Below, one piece after another: positions 17,252 through 26,008 of a stretch of 64,000 nucleotides of DNA (position 1 is the stretch's first letter; the number at the start of each line of letters is the position of its first letter). The notes beneath the pieces are model-generated. The model was not told the origin of the DNA, did no database searches, and worked only from the letters and a program-made list of their open reading frames with translations. The DNA comes from Rhizobium sp. RU36D (GTDB lineage: Bacteria > Pseudomonadota > Alphaproteobacteria > Rhizobiales > Rhizobiaceae), in the NCBI RefSeq assembly GCF_900176345.1, contig NZ_FWXU01000003.1, positions 1 through 64,000 on the forward strand, given 5' to 3'. Position numbers and translations under genes: made by a program.

Positions 17252-18178
17252 ATGGAATCAACGGATCTGGAGACTGTGGAAGCGATGCGAGCCTTCAACC
17301 GCTTTTACACCAATCGGCTTGGTGTTCTGGGCCAGGGTTATCTCGGCAGCGGATACAATCTGACGGAGGCTCGCATCCTCTACGAAATTGGCGCCCGGCG
17401 CAGTGTGGCGGCGGTCGCACTGATCCGTGAATTGCAGCTGGATGCGGCCTATCTGAGCCGCATCATCAAGCGGTTTCGTGCCGCCGGCCTGATCGAAACG
17501 ACGCCGGACCCCCAGGACAAGCGCAGCCAGATCATCACCCCCACGGACCACGGCATCAAAGAATTCGAAAAGCTTGGCGCGGCATCGAGGGTTGAGCTTG
17601 CCGCCATGGTCGACAACCTTGGCCAGTCCGACCGGGAGAGGTTGAAGGCGGCCTTTTCCACCATCCGCCTGCTTCTGGATCCGTCAGCAAGCCGCAACGA
17701 GCCTGCCGTCCTTAGGCCACACAGGCCGGGCGATCTCGGCTGGATCGTTCAGTCCCAAGCAGAGTTCTATACGGCCGCTTTCGGCTGGAACAGCCGTTTC
17801 GAAGCCCTCGTCGCCGAGATCGCAGGCAAGTTCCTGGCCAATTTCGATCCGGCACGGGAGTTCTGCTGGATCGCCGAACGCGGCGGCACGCGCGTCGGGT
17901 CGGCGCTGATCATGGATGGCGGCGAAGGAATCGCCAAGCTTCGCCTGCTCTATGTCGACGAGCAGGCCCGCGGTCTTGGTCTCGGGCGCCTGTTGGTTGA
18001 GGAATGCATCCGCTTTTCACGCGCGTCCGGTTATCGAAAACTGACGCTCTGGACCAACGACATCCTGCATGCGGCGCGGCATATCTATGTGAAGGCCGGC
18101 TTCGTGCTGGAAGCGGAAGAACCGCATACGCTGTTCGGCCCACAGGAAAACGGCCAGACATGGACCCTTACCCTGTGA
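17252..18178 (+). CDS. MarR regulator fused to a GNAT acetyltransferase
   Basis: The 308-residue protein starts at ATG 17252 after AGGGAG. Residues 1 to about 140 are a MarR winged helix (LTEARILYEIGARR, LDAAYLSRIIKRFRAAGLIE, PDPQDKRSQIITPTDHG). Residues from about 155 to the end are a GNAT domain with the acetyl-CoA loop in RLLYVDEQARGLGLGRLLVE and the C-terminal LWTNDILHAARHIYVKAGF. Such MarR-GNAT fusions are a known architecture; the acetylated substrate is usually unknown. A palindromic site pair lies in its promoter. Confidence 0.9.
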   Translation: MESTDLETVEAMRAFNRFYTNRLGVLGQGYLGSGYNLTEARILYEIGARRSVAAVALIRELQLDAAYLSRIIKRFRAAGLIETTPDPQDKRSQIITPTDHGIKEFEKLGAASRVELAAMVDNLGQSDRERLKAAFSTIRLLLDPSASRNEPAVLRPHRPGDLGWIVQSQAEFYTAAFGWNSRFEALVAEIAGKFLANFDPAREFCWIAERGGTRVGSALIMDGGEGIAKLRLLYVDEQARGLGLGRLLVEECIRFSRASGYRKLTLWTNDILHAARHIYVKAGFVLEAEEPHTLFGPQENGQTWTLTL

Positions 18179-18191
18179 TGCGGTCATCACC

Positions 18192-18602
18192 TCAGGCGCT
18201 GAGCGCTTCTTCCTGATCGTAGCGCTGCCGCGCGTCGCGGACCGCCGGGAAATTTGCCTCGGCCCATTCCATCAGCGCCGACAGCGACACGAACAGCGAG
18301 CGGCCGAGCGGCGTCAGGCAGTATTCCACGCTTGGCGGCTTGGTGGGAAACACCGTGCGGTCGACATAGCCATCCCGCTGCAGGTCTCGCAATGTCTGGG
18401 TCAGCATGCGCTGGGAAATATCCGGCACCAGGCGGCGCAACTCCCCAAAACGATAGGGCTTTTCCGCCAGCGCCAGCAGCAGCAGCGTCGACCACTTGCC
18501 ACCGATCGGCGCCATGACCGAGCGGATCGGGCAATTCTCCAGGCCCGTTCCATCGTCATACTCGGACAGTTTATCCTCGAAGATGGTCGCAACGCGTTTC
18601 AT
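18192..18602 (-). CDS. HxlR-family winged-helix regulator
   Basis: The protein is 136 residues from ATG 18602, after AAGGGAA; the longer frame adds unrelated sequence. The HxlR core is evident: [40 protein letters not shown], and [20 protein letters not shown] followed by VEYCLTPLG. The Cys at the start of the core is a typical redox-sensing position in this family. It is divergent from an NmrA/QorB-type reductase gene with a perfect palindrome between them, a classic HxlR-type regulator/target pair responding to quinones or electrophiles. Confidence 0.9.
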   Translation of the reverse strand: MKRVATIFEDKLSEYDDGTGLENCPIRSVMAPIGGKWSTLLLLALAEKPYRFGELRRLVPDISQRMLTQTLRDLQRDGYVDRTVFPTKPPSVEYCLTPLGRSLFVSLSALMEWAEANFPAVRDARQRYDQEEALSA

Positions 18603-18675
18603 GGTGGTTCCCTTTAGGTAACGATGGTCTGAAAAACTGCCTTCTTTACAGATCACAGGCAATTCCTATTTTAGC

Positions 18676-18698
18676 GTAACTCTCATTTAGAGAGTTAC
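18676..18698. promoter_or_regulatory. HxlR operator between hxlR-type gene and reductase
   Basis: Perfect nine-base arms GTAACTCTC (18676-18684) and GAGAGTTAC (18690-18698) flank ATTTA, centrally placed in the divergent promoter region. Confidence 0.7.
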
Positions 18699-18743
18699 AG
18701 CGACATTTGGAAGCCCCAACGGTTTCCCTTGGAAAGGACCATT

Positions 18744-19625
18744 ATGAGCAAGATCCTCGTCACCGGCGCCTCTGGCCACCTCGGCAGCCTCGTGATTGCA
18801 AACCTGCTGGAACGCGGCGTTCCGGCCTCAGACATTATCGCGGGCAGCCGCGATCCGGCCAAGCTCTCCGCACTCGCCGCCAAGGGCATTGCCGCCCGCA
18901 AGGTTGATTTCGATGACGCGAGCACGCTTGCCGCCGCCTTTGCCGGCATTGATCGGCTGCTGATCATCTCCACCGACGAGCTTGGCACGCCGGGCAAGCG
19001 GCTGGAGCAGCACAAGGCCGCGGTTGCCGCTGCCAAGTCAGCCTCGGTCGGCCGCGTCTTCTACACCTCGCTGCCGAAGGCCGAAAGCTCGGCCGTTTCC
19101 TTCGCGCCTGACCATTTCGGCACGGAAGAAGCAATCAAGGCCTCCGGCCTGCCCTACACCATCTTCCGCAACAGCTGGTACATGGAAAACCTGTTCATGA
19201 GCCTGCCGAACGCACTCGCCTCCGGCCAGTGGTTCACCGCTGCCGGTGATGGCAAGACGTCGCATGTCTCCCGCGCCGACATCGCCAAGGCAATCGCCGG
19301 CGGCCTGATCTCGCCGCCAGCCGAAAACAAGATCTACACCCTGACCGGCGAAGCGGCCTACAGCAATGCCGAAATTGCAGCCCTCGTCAGCGAAGCGACC
19401 GGCAAGCCGCTCGCCGTGGTGAACCTGACGGACGCGCAGCTTGCCGAAGGCATGGCCGCACACGGCGTGCCGGCACCCTTCATCCCGACCCTCGTGTCGT
19501 TTGATACGGCGATCCGCGCTGGCGATCTCGGCATGGTCACGACGGATGCAGCCGATCTGGCGGGCGGCAAGCTCGTGACGCTCAAGGACTTCATCGCCGC
19601 CAACAAGGCCAGCCTCGGCGCTTGA
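18744..19625 (+). CDS. NmrA/QorB-like NAD(P)-binding reductase
   Basis: The protein is 293 residues from ATG 18744, with GGAAAGGA upstream. The Rossmann start MSKILVTGASGHLGSLVI has the GxxGxxG nucleotide-binding loop. The family pattern continues with DFDDASTLAAAFAGIDRLLI, an FYTSLPKAE stretch and TIFRNSWYMENL. This is the NmrA-like group that includes NADPH:quinone oxidoreductase QorB. It is probably a quinone or aldehyde reductase induced through the divergent HxlR regulator; the substrate is not determined. Confidence 0.88.
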   Translation: MSKILVTGASGHLGSLVIANLLERGVPASDIIAGSRDPAKLSALAAKGIAARKVDFDDASTLAAAFAGIDRLLIISTDELGTPGKRLEQHKAAVAAAKSASVGRVFYTSLPKAESSAVSFAPDHFGTEEAIKASGLPYTIFRNSWYMENLFMSLPNALASGQWFTAAGDGKTSHVSRADIAKAIAGGLISPPAENKIYTLTGEAAYSNAEIAALVSEATGKPLAVVNLTDAQLAEGMAAHGVPAPFIPTLVSFDTAIRAGDLGMVTTDAADLAGGKLVTLKDFIAANKASLGA

Positions 19626-19649
19626 TCCGACTGCAGATAAAACGAATAA

Positions 19650-19676
19650 GCCCGCCAAGTCATCATCCTGGCGGGC
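19650..19676. terminator. Shared hairpin between converging genes
   Basis: GCCCGCCA (19650-19657) pairs with TGGCGGGC (19669-19676). The following T-run is weak (CTCTCC), so efficiency is uncertain. It lies between the reductase and pdxJ stops. Confidence 0.6.
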
Positions 19677-19717
19677 CTCTCCGTGCATGATTGGCGTGGT
19701 CTATCCGGTCTTGGCTA

Positions 19718-20470
19718 TCAAACCGCCTGGCCACAGGCCCTGCGGAAACGACGCACGGTCTCGGCCATTCCATATTCCAGGGCATCGGCTGTCAGTCCGT
19801 GGCCGATCGAAACCTCGGCCAGCGCGGGAATGCGCTTCACCAGCGCCGGCAGGTTCGCCACCGTCAGGTCATGGCCGGCATTGATTCCCAGTCCATGGGC
19901 CAGCGCGGCATCGGCGGTTAGGCCCAGACGCTCGATCTCAGCCTTGGCCCGATCCGGATCGTCGAAACACCCGCCATAAGGTCCGGTATAGAGCTCGATA
20001 CGGTCCGTGCCGGTTGCTACGGCGGCCTTGACGGCGGCCTCGCTGCCATCGCCATCGGCAAAGAGCGAAACGCGCATGCCCTTGCCCTTTAGCCGCGCAA
20101 CCACGCCCTTCAGGAAATCCTGATGCTGCGCAAAGTCCCAACCATGGTCAGACGTCGCCTGGGACGGATCGTCGGGAACGAGCGTCACCTGTTCCGGCTC
20201 GGTCGCCTCGCACAGGGCGAGAAAGTCTTCCGTCGGATAACCCTCGATATTGAATTCGGCCTGCGGAAATTCGTCGTCGATCAGCGCGCGCAGCACCGGA
20301 AGATCGGTAAAGCGGATATGCCGTTGGTCGGGACGCGGATGAACGGTCAGGCCGCTCGCCCCGGCCTTCAGGGCAATCCGGCCGAGATGCGCAACATCGG
20401 GCCACGGCAGATCGCGTCGATTGCGCAGCATGGCGACGGCATTCAGATTGACGGAAAGCTGTGTGGTCAT
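19718..20470 (-). CDS. pdxJ: Pyridoxine 5'-phosphate synthase
   Basis: The 250-residue TIM-barrel enzyme condenses 1-deoxyxylulose 5-phosphate with 3-amino-2-oxopropyl phosphate, the last ring-closing step of DXP-dependent vitamin B6 synthesis. Hallmarks are [13 protein letters not shown], the early [48 protein letters not shown] and the C-terminal [17 protein letters not shown]. Length is typical. No partner B6 gene is adjacent; pdxA and others must lie elsewhere. Confidence 0.97.
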   Translation of the reverse strand: MTTQLSVNLNAVAMLRNRRDLPWPDVAHLGRIALKAGASGLTVHPRPDQRHIRFTDLPVLRALIDDEFPQAEFNIEGYPTEDFLALCEATEPEQVTLVPDDPSQATSDHGWDFAQHQDFLKGVVARLKGKGMRVSLFADGDGSEAAVKAAVATGTDRIELYTGPYGGCFDDPDRAKAEIERLGLTADAALAHGLGINAGHDLTVANLPALVKRIPALAEVSIGHGLTADALEYGMAETVRRFRRACGQAV

Positions 20471-21009
20471 GTCAGGTCCATGAAAAACGTCGGGCTCGGT
20501 TCGCTTTTAGACCGATGTCTCCACAAATTCCAACGAGTTGCTCGAATGATTTCATGCGCTTCGCTGATGGAAGCCCGAAAATGTGCCCTGAACTGGCACG
20601 CTCTCGGCATCGTCGGTAGGAATTCGACAAGCAGTGAAAGCGATATCCCGCTCGCTTCGTTGCACCGGAACGACAAGTGCTGGTAAGCGGAGACCGGCGC
20701 TGAATGCGCCTGTGATCCCCAAAATAGAGGGCTTTGATTGCCATTAGCGACAATTGTAGCCTTTGGGACGGGATATCGAGAAGGAGCGGACCTTGTCGTG
20801 CGGACATCGGCAGTTATTAACGGTTTGCAAATGCCCATACCGACGCCTATTCTGTCCGTTCATGGTCCTTCATCGCATGCCGGCCGGCAAAGTGGGACAC
20901 GCAAGACGCCGGCAAGCAGCATGGTGATGTATAAAAGGCGGAAAACCGCCAGGACCGAAAGCCCATGACCGGTCGGCGCACGACACGCCCTGGGCGAAAG
21001 GGGGGAAAC
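20471..21009. other. Intergenic region without a recognised gene
   Basis: Overlapping open frames on both strands lack binding sites and familiar domains. Base composition is less GC-rich towards 20740-20840. The region presumably holds the pdxJ promoter and the promoter of the MerR-type gene at 21010. A TGGCAC-N5-CGGCA at about 20596 resembles a sigma54 -24/-12 element but has two mismatches and no suitable target. Confidence 0.4.
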
Positions 21010-21702
21010 ATGGCGGATCAACCGAAACATCCGCGCGGCAGCTCGATGGCCCAAGGCGGATCGCCAGCCCGATCTCGCTATCTGCCGAGCAATATCCTGC
21101 CCAACGAGCCTCCAAAAGAGCCGGTGACGATCGGCGACATGGCAAACATGTTTGGCGTGACGCACCGAACCCTGCATTTCTACGAGGAAAAAGGGCTTCT
21201 CTCGGCCGGCCGTGTCGGTCTGATGCGCGTCTACAATCAGGATGACGTCGGTCGCATGGCCCTGATCAACGCCTGCCGCGAAGTCGGCATGCCCGTCGCC
21301 GTGATCCAGGAACTCCTGGATGAACTGGATCAGGCACAATCCCAGGCCGAGGCCGAGGCGATCTTCAACGATGCCCTGACGATCCGTAAGCGAGAATTGA
21401 CGGCCGCACTGTCGACCATCCGACGACAGATGCAGCAAATCGCAAACCTCCTGTCCGGGGATGAGGAGCATGCCGCGGCGGCGAAAACCGATGCACGCGA
21501 CAGCATCGAACTCAGCGATCTGGAGCGCCGCTGCATTGGATTGATGGCGGAAGGCTATGCGCCGATGCGTATTGCCCGGGCGCTGGACCTGAAGAATGAT
21601 GAACTGGTGGAACTGGAAAACACCATTATCCGCAAGTTCGACGCCAACAACCGCTTCCAGGCCGTGGCCAAGGCCGTGCTGCTCGGCATCGTCGCGTCCT
21701 GA
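21010..21702 (+). CDS. MerR regulator with a LuxR-like C-terminal HTH
   Basis: The protein is 230 residues from ATG 21010, preceded by GGGGGAAA. Residues about 35-105 form a MerR winged helix (VTIGDMANMFGVTHRTLHFY, EEKGLLSAGRVGLMRVY). A coiled-coil dimerisation segment follows (about 105-165). The final 60 residues resemble a LuxR/GerE helix-turn-helix (LSDLERRCIGLMAEGYAPMR, NNRFQAVAKAVLLGI). Two DNA-binding-type domains in one regulator is uncommon. It converges with the PAS-CPBP gene, with 15 bases between stops. Ligand unknown. Confidence 0.82.
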   Translation: MADQPKHPRGSSMAQGGSPARSRYLPSNILPNEPPKEPVTIGDMANMFGVTHRTLHFYEEKGLLSAGRVGLMRVYNQDDVGRMALINACREVGMPVAVIQELLDELDQAQSQAEAEAIFNDALTIRKRELTAALSTIRRQMQQIANLLSGDEEHAAAAKTDARDSIELSDLERRCIGLMAEGYAPMRIARALDLKNDELVELENTIIRKFDANNRFQAVAKAVLLGIVAS

Positions 21703-21717
21703 GACAAGGCGCGCGCC

Positions 21718-22770
21718 TCAGAGAATTCCAAGCTGGAACGCGGCAATACCGGCTGCGACATGCAGAATGGTGACGCCGATCAGGTTGCCATGGCGCATAT
21801 AGAGCGCGCCCATCACTACCCCTGACACAGCCGTCACCGCAACCGCCATCAGCCCGAAATGGCTGTGGAACAGACCGAAGATCAGCGAGGCGACAAGAAG
21901 CGACCGCACGCCGCTTTGATCGTCAAGCAGACGACGCAGGGATGTCTGTAGCACGCCCCGCGCCATCACTTCCTGGATCAGGCTATGCAGCGCATAGCCG
22001 CAGCGGCTGAGGATCACCATGCCCACTGACATGGTGGACATCGCCGCCTGTTCGCCCGGCACTGTGTCGTCATGCAACAGATGGCTCAGCGCATAGATCA
22101 CGGCGATGGCAATAACGGACGCGGCCGCGCCCTCGATCACCGCGCGTCGCCACCCCTTCACAGTCAGTCCGATCTGCGACGGCGCGAGCTTCAGGTGCCA
22201 GACGGTGAAGGCCACCGGCAGCGTGATCAGGATCAGATAGGCCCAGGCAAAACCGGTCGAATAGACATTGAACCAGTCATAGGTCTGGACGAACAGTGTA
22301 ACGATATTGGCAAGCCCGAGCAGCCCGATGAAGAGAACCACGAGATGGCCAAACTCGATGCGCTCGCGCAAGCTCCGCATCTTCTCGGAGACATCGCTGA
22401 GGATCACCACGACACCCAGCGGCTGACCGCTGCCTTCGTCGCGCAACATGGATGTGCGAACGACCACATGCCGTTCTTCGCGACCGATCCGGAAGGTGAC
22501 ATCGCGGGTCACAACATTATTGGCGGCATACATGGAATCAACGATCGCCTCGTTGATCTCCCAAAGCTCGTCGCGCATCAGCACCATCTCGGCGAAGGTG
22601 CCAGCCAGTTGGGAAGGATCATCGAAGCCCAACATCTCGCAGACCGGATGATTGGCCGTGATGAGGTTGCCGTTTTTGTCGAACGCCAGGACCCCATCGC
22701 GCATGTTTTCCACGATCGCGGGGAACAGCATGTCGCGGGGCGGTTTTTGCGGCGCGATCGTTGCGGTCAT
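21718..22770 (-). CDS. PAS domain fused to a CPBP-type intramembrane protease
   Basis: The 350-residue protein has an N-terminal PAS domain (about 15-135: AIVENMRDGVLAFDKNGNLI, NHPVCEMLGFDDP, LGVVVILSDVSE). About eight membrane helices with CPBP/Abi (Rce1-like) motifs follow: motif 1 is altered to QEVMARGVLQ (Gln in place of the first Glu of EExxxR), motif 2 is FGLFHSHFG and motif 3 is ILHVAAG. It is predicted to be an inner-membrane protein whose glutamic-type protease or scaffold domain is gated by a sensed signal. Whether it is catalytically active is open because of the first-Glu substitution. Confidence 0.82.
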   Translation of the reverse strand: MTATIAPQKPPRDMLFPAIVENMRDGVLAFDKNGNLITANHPVCEMLGFDDPSQLAGTFAEMVLMRDELWEINEAIVDSMYAANNVVTRDVTFRIGREERHVVVRTSMLRDEGSGQPLGVVVILSDVSEKMRSLRERIEFGHLVVLFIGLLGLANIVTLFVQTYDWFNVYSTGFAWAYLILITLPVAFTVWHLKLAPSQIGLTVKGWRRAVIEGAAASVIAIAVIYALSHLLHDDTVPGEQAAMSTMSVGMVILSRCGYALHSLIQEVMARGVLQTSLRRLLDDQSGVRSLLVASLIFGLFHSHFGLMAVAVTAVSGVVMGALYMRHGNLIGVTILHVAAGIAAFQLGIL

Positions 22771-22907
22771 ACCCTAGCCCTCCGAGCAAGCCGCTTCAGC
22801 AAGCGGCGACGATTCGCGCCTTCTGCCACAGGGTTTCACCGTAAGAAACCACCAACCGATTGCATCTCAGGTCATTATTGGGGGCAATCTTTGGATTGGA
22901 CCAACGA

Positions 22908-23012
22908 CTAGAGTATGTCGCGCAAAAGTGCGCCGCGGTTTTGCAATTACGACATGCTGAAAACCAGAGGACAAGCGTGGCAAGCGAATCCGAAAGATCG
23001 CGACACGCTTTA
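22908..23012. repeat. RIME-like intergenic repeat, copy 1
   Basis: These 105 bases are closely matched by 52966-53072: both begin CTAGAG(T/C)ATG, contain GCGCAAAAGTG and GCGGTTTTGC, and end GATCGCGACACGCT. Internal inverted segments (GCGCAAAAG/GCGGTTTTGC, AAGCGTG/CACGCT) give hairpin potential. They resemble the RIME mosaic elements known from rhizobia. This copy overlaps the 3' end of the helicase gene by a few bases. Confidence 0.75.
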
Positions 23013-24137
23013 GCGGACGATGGTCAGTGTCTCCGCTGCCCGCGTGACCGCTGTATAGAGCCAGCGCTCACGGGTATCACGGAAGGCCCAGCTCTCATCG
23101 AACAGCACGACATCGTTCCATTGAGAGCCCTGCGCTTTGTGCACCGTCAAGGCATAGCCATAGTCGAACTCGTCATAGCGCTTGCGGGTCGCCCAGGGGA
23201 TCTCGGTTTCGATGTCCTCGAAGGCCGCCTTCAGCAGCTTTATCTTCGCCGCCCCACGATCCATGTCGTCGTCTTCGGGCTTGATCAGCAGGTTGATGCC
23301 AGGCTTGACCGTCTCGCGCGACGAGGTCATCACCTGCCACAGGGAGCCGTTCAGCAATCCCTTGACCTGGTCATTGCGCAGGCACACCAGCTTGTCGCCG
23401 GCTTGCGGATACTCGACATTGAAGCCTTTCAGCTCCCTGAGCCGCTTGTTGTAGCGCCGACGCGTCTTGTTTGTGCCGACCAGCACCTGGTCCGCACCCA
23501 GCACCAGATCCTGGGTCACCTCGTTCTTGGAGATGACCTTGGCCGTACCATAGTTGCCATACATCAGTTCACGGCCCTCACGCACTTGCATGGCGAGCGT
23601 GATGATGGGATTGTCGCGCGCCTGCCGATGGATCTCGGTCAGGAGATAGTCTGGCTCCTGCTCGGTGAAGAAACCGCCGCCCGATACCGGCGGCAACTGG
23701 CCCGGGTCCCCCAATACCAGGATCGGCGTGCCGAAGCTCATCAGGTCCTTGCCAAGCTGCTCGTCCACCATCGAGCACTCATCGATGACGATCAGCGCTG
23801 CCTTGGCCAGCGGGCTCTGCCGGTTGATGGAAAACATCGGCGAGATCGAGGTCTTGCCGGTTTCCTCGTCCTCCACCTCCTCCTCGCCGCGCGGACGGTA
23901 GATCAGCGAATGAATCGTCCGGGCATTGGTGGCACCACGCGAACGAAGCACCTGCGCGGCCTTGCCGGTGAAGGCCGCAAACAGCACGTCACCATCGACA
24001 TTCTCGGCAAAATGCCGGGCCAATGTCGTCTTGCCGGTGCCGGCATAACCAAACAGGCGGAATACGGGCTGGCGCCCGTCCTTCAGCCATTTCGAGACCG
24101 CCTTGAGCGCCTCGTCCTGTTGCGGTGAAAACTGCAT
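23010..24137 (-). CDS. RecD/Dda-like SF1B DNA helicase
   Basis: The protein is 375 residues from ATG 24137; the longer frame is not natural. It starts MQFSPQQDEALKAVSKWLKD, with Walker A GYAGTGKTT at 30-38, FTGKAAQVLR (motif Ia), IVIDECSMVD (motif II), LGDPGQLPPV (motif III) and the C-terminal UvrD_C_2 motif ALTVHKAQGSQW plus LYTAVTRA. It is a compact 5'-3' helicase like phage Dda, without RecBC partners. It is probably involved in DNA repair or replication restart. It lies downstream of the nitrile hydratase operon but is separated by 87 bases. Confidence 0.9.
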   Translation of the reverse strand: MQFSPQQDEALKAVSKWLKDGRQPVFRLFGYAGTGKTTLARHFAENVDGDVLFAAFTGKAAQVLRSRGATNARTIHSLIYRPRGEEEVEDEETGKTSISPMFSINRQSPLAKAALIVIDECSMVDEQLGKDLMSFGTPILVLGDPGQLPPVSGGGFFTEQEPDYLLTEIHRQARDNPIITLAMQVREGRELMYGNYGTAKVISKNEVTQDLVLGADQVLVGTNKTRRRYNKRLRELKGFNVEYPQAGDKLVCLRNDQVKGLLNGSLWQVMTSSRETVKPGINLLIKPEDDDMDRGAAKIKLLKAAFEDIETEIPWATRKRYDEFDYGYALTVHKAQGSQWNDVVLFDESWAFRDTRERWLYTAVTRAAETLTIVR

Positions 24138-24224
24138 CGTCAGGACTTGCGCGGATTCGCCTGCAAAGGCAAGGCGCGGCCCGCATAGACCCACCCTTCT
24201 CCCGGCTTTAGGCGATCTGCTTTG

Positions 24225-24620
24225 TCAGGCGCCCCGCAAAGGATCATTGGTCAACTCGATCGGCTGACCATGCGGGGTCGCCTCGGCGGCTCTTTTCCAG
24301 CTGTCCTGCAGAGCCAGAACGGTGTCTTCCTCGGCAATGCCCTTGGCGACGAGCAACCGCGTCAGCGCCGCCACCCAGCCGTCGAAATAATCGCTACCGT
24401 CCTCGGCACGGCCAGGCTTGTGCAACTCGCCGGACAGGGTTTCGGCCCATTCCGCCCAGGAAAACAGGCCCTGCCGATGCAGATGCACGGTCATGGCAAA
24501 GGCCTGCGCCTGCCAGGGCTCAGCGAACACCGGATCACCCTCGCTGGAGACCGGCAAGCCGGGGGAAGCCGAAAGCTGCGATCGGACCTCACAGGAGCTC
24601 AAGATAGCTCTCCCAGGCAT
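24225..24620 (-). CDS. Nitrile hydratase accessory protein
   Basis: The 131-residue protein has FAEPWQAQAFAMTVHLHRQG LFSW-type sequence (residues about 32-55) and a C-terminal DYFDGWVAALTRLLVAKG plus DTVLALQDSWKRAAEATPHG, the pattern of nitrile hydratase activators (P14K/NthE) that help metal insertion into the alpha subunit. Its ATG overlaps the beta-subunit gene by 32 bases; no shorter start with a good site is evident. It is the third gene of the operon. Confidence 0.88.
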   Translation of the reverse strand: MPGRAILSSCEVRSQLSASPGLPVSSEGDPVFAEPWQAQAFAMTVHLHRQGLFSWAEWAETLSGELHKPGRAEDGSDYFDGWVAALTRLLVAKGIAEEDTVLALQDSWKRAAEATPHGQPIELTNDPLRGA

Positions 24621-25248
24621 CGATGGAGACCGTCAGGGTAGGGTCGCAGCCCTCGCCCCAGATCTCCGCCGCATCGAACACCACGGTATATACCCATTGC
24701 GGGTTTTCGCCTTTCCCATGGGCGTTGTCGTCGGGAAAGACGAAACTGCCCTGCACAGCCTCGATCGTGCCGACCTTGGCGCGCGCGTAGCGCGGCAGCC
24801 GCGTATGGGTCTCCGGATGGAAATTGCGCGTCCGCACCATGTCGCCGGGGGCAAAACGCGGCTCGGTCCTGACCGGACGGTCGCAAGGCCCGCCTCTGGC
24901 CAACACGCCCGCCACCATATCGGCCTTCAGCACGCGCTTGGGCACCGCGCCCTCGACACGGTGGTGGCCCCCGACCAGTTCCTCCCGCGTGGCAAAGCCA
25001 TGACGCTCCAGCAAGACGTCCACCGCCCGGATCCAGATCTCGTAATAGCTTGCCGCCAGATATTTGGCTGGCGGGATGCTTTCGCGCGCATGTCGGCTTT
25101 CATCAATGGTCCAGGCTCCGAAGGCCCCGCAGGACAAGGTAATTCCGAGCGCCCGCTTTTCCCATTCCGCATGGAAATACGGCTCGTCTTTTTCCGGAGC
25201 AACGGGGCCGAAACCCATCTGGCCGCCAAGATCGTGGGGACCGTTCAT
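24589..25248 (-). CDS. nthB: Nitrile hydratase subunit beta
   Basis: The 219-residue subunit starts [20 protein letters not shown], the standard N-terminus of beta subunits. It continues with [20 protein letters not shown] and the C-terminal SH3-like barrel ([33 protein letters not shown]). It pairs with alpha to hydrate nitriles to amides. The start overlaps the alpha-subunit stop by four bases (ATGA). Confidence 0.95.
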   Translation of the reverse strand: MNGPHDLGGQMGFGPVAPEKDEPYFHAEWEKRALGITLSCGAFGAWTIDESRHARESIPPAKYLAASYYEIWIRAVDVLLERHGFATREELVGGHHRVEGAVPKRVLKADMVAGVLARGGPCDRPVRTEPRFAPGDMVRTRNFHPETHTRLPRYARAKVGTIEAVQGSFVFPDDNAHGKGENPQWVYTVVFDAAEIWGEGCDPTLTVSIDAWESYLELL

Positions 25249-25913
25249 CCGCGATCTCCGGGGGAAAGGGCAAGCCCAGTGCCTATCATCGAGTCCCGGG
25301 TCACAAGATCAGCCAGTGCATCGGCATCAAGGCCTTCGGTTCCCTCGGGTCGCTCAGGCACTACAAGATAGCGCAGTTCCGCTGTCGAGTCCCAGACCCT
25401 GATCTTCGTCTCTGCCGGAAGCTCGACACCAAATTCCGCCAGGACCGCACGGGGATTGATGACCGCTCGCGATCGATAGGCCGGCGCCTTGTACCACACC
25501 GGCGGCAGGCCGAGCACCGACCACGGATAGCAGGAGCACAGGGTGCAGACGACCATGTTATGCGTATCGGACGTGTTGAACACGGCGCGCATATGCTCGC
25601 CCTGCCGCCCTGTGAAGCCGAGGCTTGCAATGGCTGCCGTCGCATCCGCCTTCAGCCACTCGGCAAATGCCGGCTCTGTCCAGGCCTTTGCCACCACCTT
25701 GGCGCCGTTGCGCGGGCCGATCTTGGTTTCATAGGTCTCGACGATCTCGTCGATTGCCGCCGGATCGATCAGCCCCTTTTCCGTCAGCAGCGTCTCGAGC
25801 GCGCGCACCCTGGCCTGCATGTCCGTATATTGGTTGTCATGGTCATGGCCATGATCATGACTATGATCATGATGGTGGTGATGATCATGGGAATGATCGT
25901 GATCGGCGCTCAC
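25245..25913 (-). CDS. nthA: Nitrile hydratase subunit alpha, cobalt type, His-rich N-terminus
   Basis: The metal centre VCTLCSC (Cys 123, 126, 128 from the chosen start) has Thr at the position that marks cobalt-type enzymes (iron types have VCSLCSC). I chose GTG 25913 because AGGAG sits seven bases upstream; the longer frame to 25970 has no site. This gives 222 residues. Directly after the start come about 22 residues with 13 His alternating with Asp/Ser, resembling the metal-storage tracts of cobalt/nickel chaperones. The operon is alpha, beta, activator. It is predicted to be cytoplasmic and to convert nitriles to amides; no amidase gene is in the window. Confidence 0.94.
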   Translation of the reverse strand: MSADHDHSHDHHHHHDHSHDHGHDHDNQYTDMQARVRALETLLTEKGLIDPAAIDEIVETYETKIGPRNGAKVVAKAWTEPAFAEWLKADATAAIASLGFTGRQGEHMRAVFNTSDTHNMVVCTLCSCYPWSVLGLPPVWYKAPAYRSRAVINPRAVLAEFGVELPAETKIRVWDSTAELRYLVVPERPEGTEGLDADALADLVTRDSMIGTGLALSPGDRG

Positions 25914-26008
25914 GGCAGGGCTCCTCAAAACAGGTGCAAGACTTTTAGGCGCGACAAAGGTGTTCGCCAAGCCCTATTCGAAACCGAGACCTCCTATAGG
26001 CTGTGGGC

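Noticed and set aside
20590-20615. TGGCAC-N5-CGGCA resembling a sigma54 promoter
   Set aside because: The second element has two mismatches from TTGCA and no gene of fitting orientation follows within a plausible distance.
25780-25920. Apparent simple repeat (CAT/GATCAT runs)
   Set aside because: It is the coding sequence of the His-rich N-terminus of the nitrile hydratase alpha subunit, not a microsatellite or CRISPR.
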